A stretch of DNA of 6,821 nt, taken from positions 1-6,821 of the forward strand of contig JAKAPG010000090.1 in the NCBI GenBank assembly GCA_021823085.1, in the 5' to 3' direction. Both the position numbers and the translations under genes were made by a program. This DNA is from Thermoplasmata archaeon. GTDB taxonomy: Archaea > Thermoplasmatota > Thermoplasmata > Lutacidiplasmatales > UBA184. Positions 1 to 5,756 of the stretch are shown in pieces. The notes under the pieces were generated by a model. The model had not been told where the DNA came from and did no database searches. It worked only from the letters and a program-made list of their open reading frames with translations. The stretch's first letter is position 1. Each line of letters starts with the position of its first letter.

Positions 1-2
1 CC

Positions 3-251
3 CCCGGAACCGGCGGAGGAGCCACCGCGTCGTGCCGGGCGGACAACCCGACCATCCCGTCCGGCACGCTCTCCGAACTGCATCGACTCCTGGGTCCGTC
101 GGTCATCTTGTCGTATGACTCGCAGACCGGCACGGTCGTCTTCTACGACCCGGTGAACCACGTTACCGTCACCGAGATGGACCTCTACGAGGACTTCGGC
201 TACGCCGAGTTCAACGGCGACGACTTTGCCGTCGCGGGTTGCGCGCCGTAG
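3..251 (+). CDS. C-terminal end of an unidentified, possibly surface or secreted protein (5' truncated by window edge)
   Basis: An open frame enters from the left edge and stops at TAG 249-251, leaving 82 residues. The visible part starts with a Gly/Thr/Ala/Ser-rich stretch (residues 2-10). It continues as an acidic domain of short hydrophobic segments separated by polar turns (VILSYD at 34-39, TVVFYDP at 44-50, VTVTEMDLYEDF at 54-65), a look typical of beta-rich extracytoplasmic domains. The only two cysteines, at 11 and 80 of the visible part, could form a disulphide. The composition is acidic and poor in Arg/Lys, unlike the Arg-rich spurious frames elsewhere in this window, which supports real coding. 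I do not recognise the family. A secreted or cell-surface location is inferred from composition only, because the N-terminus with any signal peptide lies outside the window. Confidence 0.72.
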   Translation, partial: PGTGGGATASCRADNPTIPSGTLSELHRLLGPSVILSYDSQTGTVVFYDPVNHVTVTEMDLYEDFGYAEFNGDDFAVAGCAP

Positions 252-364
252 GCCTCGCGGCGAACTCGCCCGTGGGCAAGGAACTCCGGGCACGCCCCTC
301 ATCGAAGGCGCGCGAAGCCGAAAGCGCGTCGAGCGTGCGGATCGAGCGGACCGGCGCAACGCAC

Positions 365-372
365 AGATAACT
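365..372 (+). promoter_or_regulatory. Possible TATA-like element before the glycosyltransferase gene
   Basis: AGATAACT is the most AT-rich octamer in the 146-base gap before the gene. It is centred about 29 bases before the ATG at 398, which would suit an archaeal TATA box driving a leaderless or nearly leaderless transcript. The match is weak and rests on position and composition alone. Confidence 0.25.
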
Positions 373-397
373 CCGGTCGTTCGGATGGGTCGTCGCG

Positions 398-1345
398 ATG
401 AGCTCCTGTGACGTCGTCATCCCCACGCACGGTCGTCCTCGGCTGCTCTCGGCCCTTCTGGAAAGCCTCGCCCGGGAGGCACGATCCTCGGTCCACTGTG
501 TGATCATCGTAGACGATACCGCCTTGCCGGCCGGCCCGGAGTTTCGTTCTCCGTGGCCGCTTCGGTGGGTGCACCTCAACGAGCGCGTGTTCATCTCCGA
601 GGCGAAGAACATCGGGCTCGCCCACGTGGATCAACCGTACGTCCTCTTCGTCGATGACGACAACATCGTGACCGAGAGCACGTTTCCCCACCCGTTGAGC
701 GTGTTGCACGAGCGGCCCGAAGTGGCGGCGGTCATGCCGGCCGTGCTGTACCGACGGCGCCCGGAGCTGGTGTGGGTCTATGCGACTCCGTGGAAGGCCG
801 GCCATTGGGAGTTCCAACTGATCGGACGCAACCGCCCTCGCGACCCGCAGCGGGAAGACCGACTCCTGCCCACGGACGCGCTTCCGAACGCGGGATTCTA
901 CTCTGCGGCGTGGCTGAGAAAGGTGGGGGGATGGAGCCACCGCCTCCGCGTCAACAGTTCCGCCGACCTCTGTCGGCGGCTCAAGACCGGCGGAGCCGAA
1001 GTTTGGGCCGACAGTTCCTCCTTCATTCTGCACGACGTGGAAGCTCCCGGAGAGCGGGCGTTCTGGGCCGGCCATCAAGTGAGCGATCTGGTCCGGACCG
1101 AGGAGGAGATCGTCGACTGGTTCGGGTGGCAGCGCGAAGAACATCCCCGGATGGTCGGGTTCCGCCTGCGCGCAGCCTACCATTCCCTCGGCTTCCTTTT
1201 GCCGTTGGCTCTGGGAACCCTCGTCCGGAGCGACAGCAGCTTCCGTCGCGCCGCCCCGTTCATGGCCCGGGGATTCCTCCGAGGATGGAAGGGCGCGGGT
1301 TCGCGAACGGGCGCTCGCTCCGATGGGCAAGCCCCGGCTCCGTAG
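398..1345 (+). CDS. Family 2 glycosyltransferase (GT-A fold)
   Basis: This 315-residue protein should transfer a sugar from a nucleotide-activated donor to a glycan, lipid or protein acceptor. The GT-A nucleotide-binding half is clear: VVIPTHGRP at residues 6-14, the IIVDD strand at 36-40, SEAKNIGL at 67-74, and the metal-binding triad FVDDDN with Asp86-88 (DxD motif). The acceptor half has NAGF at 164-167, GGW at 177-179 and SADLCRRLKTGG at 188-199, where Asp190 is the likely counterpart of the catalytic acid in the family's ED motif. A hydrophobic stretch at 261-276 followed by an amphipathic Arg-rich tail may hold it against the inner face of the membrane. The ATG at 398 puts the first beta strand at the usual distance from the N-terminus, though no Shine-Dalgarno sequence precedes it. 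Methyltransferases nearby suggest surface glycan synthesis. Donor, acceptor and linkage cannot be inferred. Confidence 0.93.
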   Translation: MSSCDVVIPTHGRPRLLSALLESLAREARSSVHCVIIVDDTALPAGPEFRSPWPLRWVHLNERVFISEAKNIGLAHVDQPYVLFVDDDNIVTESTFPHPLSVLHERPEVAAVMPAVLYRRRPELVWVYATPWKAGHWEFQLIGRNRPRDPQREDRLLPTDALPNAGFYSAAWLRKVGGWSHRLRVNSSADLCRRLKTGGAEVWADSSSFILHDVEAPGERAFWAGHQVSDLVRTEEEIVDWFGWQREEHPRMVGFRLRAAYHSLGFLLPLALGTLVRSDSSFRRAAPFMARGFLRGWKGAGSRTGARSDGQAPAP

Positions 1346-1511
1346 GTCGGCACGGGGGAGCAAGCCTTCCCCCGTGGGAGGCGGCTCGGCCACCCCGATC
1401 GGCCAGCGACCGGGCTTCGGCCGGATTCTCGGCGTTCTTCGCCTCGACGATCCCACCGAATTCCTCGGAGCTTCTCAGCCGAACCTTGGGGGCAAGCGAC
1501 TCGTAGCTCAT
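1260..1511 (-). CDS. Doubtful small ORF with a PqqD-like N-terminus, probably a truncated or decayed gene
   Basis: The frame starts with ATG at 1511-1509, overlapping the TGA of the upstream methyltransferase as ATGA, an arrangement typical of translational coupling. The first 22 residues contain APKVRLRSSEEFGGIV, which resembles the opening strands of PqqD-like RiPP-recognition proteins; these bind precursor peptides for radical SAM enzymes. After GIV the expected acidic/aromatic strands and helices are missing. The rest is Arg/Pro/Gly-rich, runs through the hairpin at 1351-1376 and overlaps the 3' end of the glycosyltransferase in antisense. Neither of the other two forward frames restores a PqqD-like continuation. 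The likeliest reading is a relic of a peptide-chaperone gene of which only the start survives. The alternative is a chance ORF in GC-rich DNA. The family resemblance is from memory, not from a search. Confidence 0.28.
   Translation of the reverse strand: MSYESLAPKVRLRSSEEFGGIVEAKNAENPAEARSLADRGGRAASHGGRLAPPCRPTEPGLAHRSERPFANPRPSILGGIPGP
1351..1376 (+). terminator. Strong GC stem-loop just after the glycosyltransferase stop codon
   Basis: A perfect 9-bp stem, CACGGGGGA at 1351-1359 and TCCCCCGTG at 1368-1376, encloses an 8-base loop that a further G-U pair can shrink to 6. It begins 5 bases after the stop codon at 1343-1345. No T-run follows on either strand, so it is not a canonical intrinsic terminator. 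It could still mark or protect the 3' end of the transcript, in a region where two genes converge. Confidence 0.5.
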
Positions 1512-2455
1512 CCGGACAGGGAGAATCGCCGCGCGCGGTCCTCGACGTACCTGAGGTCAATGACCCCCTCTCCCACTTCCCCCGCGTAGCCGCAGTTGGG
1601 ACAACGGATTGGCCCCGAAGCGCATGGCCAGTCCAACGGCCCGCGACAGACGGGGCAGGCGAGGATCTGACGGAGGGACGGAAGGGGTCCGAGTCCGGAC
1701 TCCGGGTTCCGGAGGATCGCCCAGCGAGTGGGAAATCCCGGAGCGTTCCCGAAGACCTCAGCCGCACTCTCAAAGAGCCGCTTCGGCAGATGCCGGACGA
1801 TCGGAATCTCTTCGAGGCCCGAGACCATCTCTCGGTCGAGAGAGAAGCCCGCGGCGAGGACGTTGGCGCGCAGGGTGGCCCGCGAACCCACGTAGATCGG
1901 AAAGGGATCCGGGGACAGGGCCACGGTCCCGCGCCGTGCGAACGTCACCGACCGGAACTTGGCGGACGCCGACCGGCCCAGCGCGGACCGAAGGTCGTTC
2001 GCGAGAGTTCCGAAGCTGGGGCGCGGGTTGTAGGAAAGGAGGAGGGTCCCCGAGCCCGTGAGGACTCTTCGAACCTCGGTCAGGGCGGCCACCGGATCGT
2101 CTAGGTGATGGAAGACCCGAATCAAGGTGGCCCCAGTGAAGGCACCGCTTCGGAACGGCAGGTGGTACAGATTGGCGGCGACGCGAGGCGCCCGATCGGA
2201 GAGGGCCACCGGGTCCGAGCGACCGATCTTCGTCAGGAGGTCTCGAGCGAAGTCACTGAGCACCAACTCGCCAGTCCGAGAGGCAAGAGTCGGCGTCAGA
2301 CGACCGGACCCCGCGCCGATCTCCAGGACTCGGGCGTTCGTCGCCGGCCGAAGATAGCGATGCAGCACCGAGATCTCGACTTGAGTTACCTTCTCGCGGC
2401 CCCGCCACAAGGAATCGAAATCGAATCCCGTGTAGTCGCTGACGGTATTCGCCAT
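1508..2455 (-). CDS. Class I SAM-dependent methyltransferase with a C-terminal Trm112-like zinc ribbon
   Basis: This 315-residue protein has a Rossmann-type methyltransferase domain (about residues 28-180) of the UbiE/Methyltransf_11 kind. Motif I is VLEIGAGSGRL at 43-53, the acidic residue after strand 2 is Asp68 in LVLSDF, NLYHLPF lies at 95-101, and VFHHL at 114-118 precedes a typical EVRRVL helix. At the C-terminus a compact zinc ribbon has paired CPVC (Cys267, Cys270) and CPNC (Cys285, Cys288) and ends in GVIDLRY, the usual layout of Trm112-like domains that support or activate methyltransferases. In many relatives the ribbon is a separate protein or sits at the N-terminus. The start ATG at 2455 leaves a sensible N-terminal helix and lacks a Shine-Dalgarno sequence. 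It converges on the glycosyltransferase. The substrate is unknown: a glycan, lipid or quinone-like small molecule is more likely than RNA given the neighbours, but this is inference. Confidence 0.9.
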   Translation of the reverse strand: MANTVSDYTGFDFDSLWRGREKVTQVEISVLHRYLRPATNARVLEIGAGSGRLTPTLASRTGELVLSDFARDLLTKIGRSDPVALSDRAPRVAANLYHLPFRSGAFTGATLIRVFHHLDDPVAALTEVRRVLTGSGTLLLSYNPRPSFGTLANDLRSALGRSASAKFRSVTFARRGTVALSPDPFPIYVGSRATLRANVLAAGFSLDREMVSGLEEIPIVRHLPKRLFESAAEVFGNAPGFPTRWAILRNPESGLGPLPSLRQILACPVCRGPLDWPCASGPIRCPNCGYAGEVGEGVIDLRYVEDRARRFSLSG

Positions 2456-2493
2456 ACTCGGTGAGGCCCGACGAGGGGAGCGCAGATCGAGTT

Positions 2494-2505
2494 CCTAGAT
2501 TAGGG
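2494..2505 (-). promoter_or_regulatory. Possible TATA-like box, also an inverted repeat, upstream of the zinc-ribbon methyltransferase
   Basis: Read on the minus strand this is CCCTAATCTAGG, centred about 45 bases before the ATG at 2455; a TATA role would give a leader of roughly 20 bases. The core is a CCTA/TAGG inverted repeat with a 3-base spacer, so a repressor half-site pair is an alternative. The support is weak. Confidence 0.25.
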
Positions 2506-2774
2506 CCGCGAGGTCCGCGACGGCAGCTCGAAGGCGGAACGAGTTTCGGAGAGGTACAGAGAAGGCGGCCTCGCGCTTCGGCGGTCCTTTCTCCCGAGCG
2601 TTGGTCCTGAGGGCACGGCACCTCGGTGCCCCCGCCCAATCCGAGTGTTCTGCTCCCGCGAAGCGCCTGCGCCGATTCAACGCGAACCGATCGAGCTCTT
2701 GGACCGCGGCGAAATCGGGCAATAACCACCCCGCAAGGACCGCGGAACGGTTTTGTTCGCGAGGCGGTTGGTTT

Positions 2775-2804
2775 CCACCAGGGAAAGGCCCACCGGGGAA
2801 AGGC
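2775..2804. repeat. Tandem duplication of a 15-base unit
   Basis: CCACCAGGGAAAGGC at 2775-2789 is followed directly by CCACCGGGGAAAGGC at 2790-2804, with 14 of 15 bases identical. It lies 59 bases before the COG4627-type methyltransferase start. It may be a slippage duplication or a pair of regulator sites; nothing in the sequence decides between them. Confidence 0.85.
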
Positions 2805-2835
2805 CCTCGAAGCGTGAAGAGGTTTCGTCCCCACG

Positions 2836-2843
2836 ACCTATCG
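2836..2843 (+). promoter_or_regulatory. Weak TATA-like position before the COG4627-type methyltransferase
   Basis: A CCTATC core lies about 24 bases before the ATG at 2863, the spacing expected if transcription starts at or next to the start codon. The sequence is a poor TATA match and the call depends on spacing. Confidence 0.18.
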
Positions 2844-2862
2844 GATTCCCACGGACCGTGAC

Positions 2863-3624
2863 ATGGCCCCTCCTCAGGTTCTCAAGATCAACCTCGGATG
2901 CGGTTATCACGGAGCTCCCGGCTGGATCAACATCGATGCCAGCTTCCGGATCTGGTTCAGCCGCTACCGGCGGCCGAACCGATCGACTTCCATCGCCCCT
3001 CCACCGTGCGGCTCACCGCCATCGGTTCGAAACCGGGTCGAGGAACCCCCACCGAACTACCGGCGCATCAACCTCAGGACCGGGCGACTCCCGTTCGCGA
3101 GCGGTAGTGTCGACTATTGCTACTCCTCCCACTTCCTGGAGCACCTTCCCCGATGGGAGGCTGCGCGATTGGTCCGAGAGGTGTCGAGAGTGCTTGCCCC
3201 GGGGGGTCTGCTCCGGATTGTTGTGCCGGACCTCGAGCTCATCGCCCGACTGTACGTCGGGGCGATCTCGGCCGCGGAGCCCGAGCGGGGGGCCTTCGCG
3301 GCTCTCATTCCGGAGTATGACACGCCCAGCCACAAGCTCAATGCATACTTTTCCAAGCACCCCCGTCGGGAGGAGATCCCGGCTCGCGCGCTCCGGACGA
3401 GGCTGTCGCGCTGGGCGGACCTGCGTTTCGGTGCCGCGCTCCCTCACCAATGGATGTACGACCTTCAAGACCTCACGAATCTACTGAAGGAGGCGGGCTT
3501 TCGAGGGATCACGAAGCAAGCCTATCGACGTGGCGAGATGCCGGACCTGGACGTGCTGGACATCGAACGGCACCGAGACGAGAGCCTCTACGTAGAGGCC
3601 CGGACGCCCGGACTCACGGTGTGA
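2863..3624 (+). CDS. Predicted SAM-dependent methyltransferase, COG4627 type
   Basis: This 253-residue protein opens directly with the SAM-binding strand and loop INLGCGYHGAPGWINID (residues 9-25), the signature start of COG4627 proteins; Asp25 should bind the ribose. Next come LPFASGSVD at 76-84, SSHFLEHL at 88-95 and the APGGLLRIVVPDLE strand at 112-125. HQWMYD at 195-200 and LLKEAGF at 207-213 near the end also fit the family. Between motif I and LPF lies a basic, proline-rich segment (about 29-66) that is unusually polar and probably a loop. Relatives are common in polysaccharide and surface-glycan clusters, where they are presumed to methylate sugars or glycolipids; their substrates are mostly untested. 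The ATG at 2863 leaves only eight residues before motif I, normal for this family. No ribosome binding site is visible, and the protein is complete at its usual length. Confidence 0.88.
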   Translation: MAPPQVLKINLGCGYHGAPGWINIDASFRIWFSRYRRPNRSTSIAPPPCGSPPSVRNRVEEPPPNYRRINLRTGRLPFASGSVDYCYSSHFLEHLPRWEAARLVREVSRVLAPGGLLRIVVPDLELIARLYVGAISAAEPERGAFAALIPEYDTPSHKLNAYFSKHPRREEIPARALRTRLSRWADLRFGAALPHQWMYDLQDLTNLLKEAGFRGITKQAYRRGEMPDLDVLDIERHRDESLYVEARTPGLTV

Positions 3625-3914
3625 TTCGGCTTCCCGCCCGAAGGCGTCCGGTTGCGGCATGGCGCGGTGTGTGAAGCGAGGGGAACCGGACCTGCTCGAC
3701 CCTCGTGGGCCGCCCCCGAACGCGGGGCTCCGGACCATCAGGACGGTCCGGCCCCCGGTCCGATCGCGGCCCGCCGGGACCGGGTGTCGCCGGCCCCAAG
3801 AGCGCGGCGCCCCGCATCGGTCGGCGAGGGTCGGGACGGTGCGCGATCGCCCGCCCATCCGGCGGACGAGGGGTACCGCATCCTCGCCGGCAAGCGTGCG
3901 TTGCCGTGTCGCCC
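3625..3914. other. GC-rich structured spacer between convergent genes, no gene recognised
   Basis: This 290-base spacer lies between the stop of the COG4627-type methyltransferase and the stop of the ATPase remnant, which face each other. Perfect stems follow one another: GTCCGGTT/AACCGGAC (3646-3653 with 3684-3691), CCCCG-AACG-CGGGG (3714-3727), CCGGACC/GGTCCGG (3730-3736 with 3745-3751), and CCCGGTCC/GGACCGGG (3754-3761 with 3777-3784). Open frames are low-complexity Arg/Pro/Gly. I tested it by eye against SRP RNA, RNase P RNA and tRNA hallmarks and saw none. It may be a paired transcription-stop region, an unknown structured RNA, or decayed sequence. Confidence 0.55.
3888..3906 (-). terminator. 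Stem-loop just downstream of the ATPase remnant
   Basis: CGGCAA (3888-3893) pairs perfectly with TTGCCG (3901-3906) across a 7-base loop. On the minus strand it begins 9 bases after the stop codon of the ATPase fragment (3915-3917). No T-run follows, so a terminator role is only suggested by its position. Confidence 0.3.
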
Positions 3915-4691
3915 TCAGCGAACGCGCAGCGCGTTAAAGATGACGGTGGCGTCGAGCACCTCCGGGATCACCGCCCCGTCTGCGGGCGGGATCAGCCCGA
4001 AGCCTGCAATCCCCATCAGGACCAGGCTCGCGCCGAGCCCGAAGACGATCCCTTGATGGGCGATGCGCAGCATCCTCTGGCCCAGGGAGATCCCGTCAGC
4101 GACCCGACCCACCTCATCAACCATCAGCACGACATCCGCCGCCTCTGTCGAGATCCCGGATCCCTGGGCTCCCATCGCGACGCCCACCGAGGCGGTCGCG
4201 AGGGCGGCCGCGTCGTTGATCCCGTCGCCGACCATGACGATGGATCCGTACCGGCGTCGGAACTCTTGGACCCGTTCCACCTTCCGCTCCGGCAATAGGT
4301 CGACCTCCACGACCGATATTCCCGCGCGTTGCGCCACCGCGTTGGCGGTCTCTCGATTGTCACCGGTCAGTAACCCCACGATCTCGACGTGAAGGGCCCG
4401 GAGGCGATCGGCGAGCCCCGGTACGTCGGCGCGCACCGGGTCCTCGAAGAGGATCGCTCCCACCGGGATCTCGTCGATGACGAGAAATGAGACGCGGCGT
4501 CCCCGATAAGGGCCGATACTGCGCACCTTCGCCCACTCCGGATCCAGGGACCGCCGGATCGCGCGGGCGCACAATCCCCGGGATCCGACCACGAGCCGAT
4601 GCTCGCCCCCGGTCACGTTGCGGCGTGAGGTACGGGAAGGCACAGCGTCCGCCGGTTCTCTGTCCCGGCCGGTTCCCGCCGGCGAACTCAT
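3915..4691 (-). pseudogene. N-terminally truncated P1B-type heavy-metal ATPase (C-terminal third only)
   Basis: The 258-codon frame matches the last third of metal-exporting P1B ATPases (COG2217, usually about 600-800 residues). Present are the end of the nucleotide-binding domain (HRLVVGSRGL, 31-40) and the phosphorylation-domain motifs LLTGDNRETA (107-116), Lys137 in LPERK and MVGDGINDAA (153-162). The last two membrane segments (about 214-234 and 240-255) close with NALRVR. Absent are the metal-binding N-terminus, the six preceding membrane helices with their CPC-like motif, the TGE actuator loop and the DKTGT segment with the phosphorylated Asp. It therefore cannot pump ions alone. On the minus strand an in-frame stop lies 33 bases before the ATG, and the divergent permease gene starts 67 bases upstream, occupying the place of the missing half. 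The intact frame points to a recent truncation or a retained non-transport role; remnant is the safer call. Confidence 0.8.
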
Positions 4692-4722
4692 GGCAAGTCT
4701 TGTCAGGGCGTTTTGACCGACC

Positions 4723-4730
4723 CTTTACGA
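4723..4730 (+). promoter_or_regulatory. Possible TATA-like box before the permease gene
   Basis: CTTTACGA sits in the 67-base divergent gap, centred about 33 bases before the ATG at 4759, and would give a very short or absent leader. A small inverted repeat, CAAG-T-CTTG at 4694-4702, lies upstream and could be an operator, but it is short enough to be chance. Confidence 0.27.
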
Positions 4731-4758
4731 GCCGGCTTCCGAACCCACCCGTGTTCCG

Positions 4759-5697
4759 ATGATCGATCTTGGTTACTTTCTCAATCCTCCGGCCGGGCTC
4801 ACGGTGTCGACCCTTTTGATCATAGCCTTCGTCCTAGGGCTGCTTCATGGGGCGACTCCGGACGAGCACACTTGGCCGATCACCTTCAGCTACTCCATCG
4901 GAAGCTACAGCACGAAAGCCGGCATGAAGGCCGGGTTCACTTTTTCGGCCGGGTTCACCGCCCAGCGTGCGCTCCTCACGACGCTCGGGTTCATCGGCCT
5001 CGCGGCGATCTACATGAAGTACAATCTGAACGGACCGGTCTACATCGCGGTCGGTATCGCAATGGCCCTTGCCGGGTGGTACGTACTCAAGGGACGGTAT
5101 CCCCACCTGCCGTTCGACGCTTGGCTCCATGGTCGTTTCCATCACCATACGTCGGCGACCCGCACGCCGATTGAAGAGAGCCACATCCAAGGAGTCCCGC
5201 TCCCGATGGCCGCGGTCCACGGACTCATCGCGGGATTCGGTTTCGGTGCCTATGCGACCATCATCACGTTCGTGCTCGCCCCCGAGGTCCCCTCGATCGG
5301 GTGGGCTCCGATGGTCGGGGTCATGTTCGGACTTGGGACCATGGTGATGCAGGTGGTCTTCGGAGCGGTCTTCGCCAACTTCGCACGCGTGAAGAAGCTG
5401 AGCGAGGACGATCTGTGCTATCTCGGGCGGAAGACGGCGGGCCGCACCCTCTACTACGGGGGAGCGCTCTTCGCGGCGGTGGGGGCGTTCCTCGCCCTTT
5501 TCCCCTCGCTCTCGAACCTCGCCGTGAGCACGGGCAACCCCATCCCGAACCTCGACTCCATCGGCATCTCCACGGGTCTTGTGCTGGTCGTGGTCGGGGG
5601 GATCGGGGTCTGGAGTATGATCCAAGGCGTCCGGGAGCTTCGGGTCATCGATAGCGGCAAGTATTGCCACTCGGGCCCCCAAGGAACGGACAGCTAG
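4759..5697 (+). CDS. Membrane permease of the NiCoT/RcnA/UreH-like superfamily, probable metal-ion transporter
   Basis: This 312-residue integral membrane protein has about seven hydrophobic segments (roughly 15-34, 57-82, 93-111, 150-173, 181-206, 229-250 and 268-290). The first helix carries HGATPDEHT at 30-38, placed like the HAxDADH nickel/cobalt signature of NiCoT proteins and the HG(x)nH motifs of RcnA and UreH. A second half-site, VHGLIAGFGFGA at 153-164, starts the second bundle, as expected for a duplicated fold. The loop at 112-148 holds His116, His124, a HHH cluster at 128-130 and His142, resembling the His-rich loops of Ni/Co exporters. Nickel, cobalt or another divalent metal is therefore a plausible substrate, supported by the adjoining metal-ATPase remnant. 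The exact motif differs from the classic signature, so sulphite/TauE-SafE-like or other solutes remain possible. The start at 4759 follows an AT-richer box and lacks a Shine-Dalgarno sequence. Confidence 0.78.
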   Translation: MIDLGYFLNPPAGLTVSTLLIIAFVLGLLHGATPDEHTWPITFSYSIGSYSTKAGMKAGFTFSAGFTAQRALLTTLGFIGLAAIYMKYNLNGPVYIAVGIAMALAGWYVLKGRYPHLPFDAWLHGRFHHHTSATRTPIEESHIQGVPLPMAAVHGLIAGFGFGAYATIITFVLAPEVPSIGWAPMVGVMFGLGTMVMQVVFGAVFANFARVKKLSEDDLCYLGRKTAGRTLYYGGALFAAVGAFLALFPSLSNLAVSTGNPIPNLDSIGISTGLVLVVVGGIGVWSMIQGVRELRVIDSGKYCHSGPQGTDS

Positions 5698-5756
5698 CGA
5701 TGGCGGCGGCTCCGCGCGGCCGCATCGTGTTCGGAACGGGCAAGGTCCTCGCACGG

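Larger units (their letters stand above)
2456..2862. other. Divergent 407-base intergenic region, no convincing gene
   Basis: This stretch separates two divergently transcribed methyltransferase genes and should carry both promoters. It holds an 11-base inverted repeat CCTA-GAT-TAGG (2494-2504), the 9-mer GGACCGCGG twice (2701-2709 and 2737-2745), and a bulged stem-loop with CGCGGAAC (2741-2748) facing GTTCGCG (2755-2761). It also holds a 15-base tandem duplication (2775-2804). Open frames here are Arg/Pro-rich and resemble no known protein. No tRNA-like T-loop or box C/D signature was seen. Confidence 0.6.

Noticed and set aside
299..1456. A 385-codon open frame on the minus strand across the glycosyltransferase
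   Set aside because: It mirrors the glycosyltransferase coding sequence, is Arg/Pro/Gly-rich, and shows none of the hydrophobic core pattern of a folded protein.
2495..2722. A 75-codon minus-strand frame with TTG start and a GGGGTGG upstream, in the divergent intergenic region
   Set aside because: The start context is suggestive, but the product is Arg/Ala-rich without a recognisable fold, the start is a rare codon, and the stretch also carries promoter-like elements and repeats.
2753..3487. A 244-codon plus-strand frame overlapping the COG4627-type methyltransferase
   Set aside because: It is out of frame with clear methyltransferase motifs and gives a Ser/Arg/Pro-rich product. Its PTGERP segment comes from the 15-base tandem repeat region.
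3842..3849. GCGATCGC palindrome (HIP1-like octamer)
   Set aside because: A single GC-rich 8-mer of this kind means nothing without enrichment across the genome.
3625..3914. SRP RNA, RNase P RNA or a tRNA in the structured spacer
   Set aside because: No SRP helix 8 core, RNase P conserved regions or tRNA T-loop and CCA-end pattern could be found by eye.
4691..4704. Metalloregulator operator at CAAG-T-CTTG between the ATPase remnant and the permease
   Set aside because: The half-sites are only four bases long and overlap the ATG region of the remnant, so chance occurrence cannot be excluded. It is mentioned only in the promoter entry.
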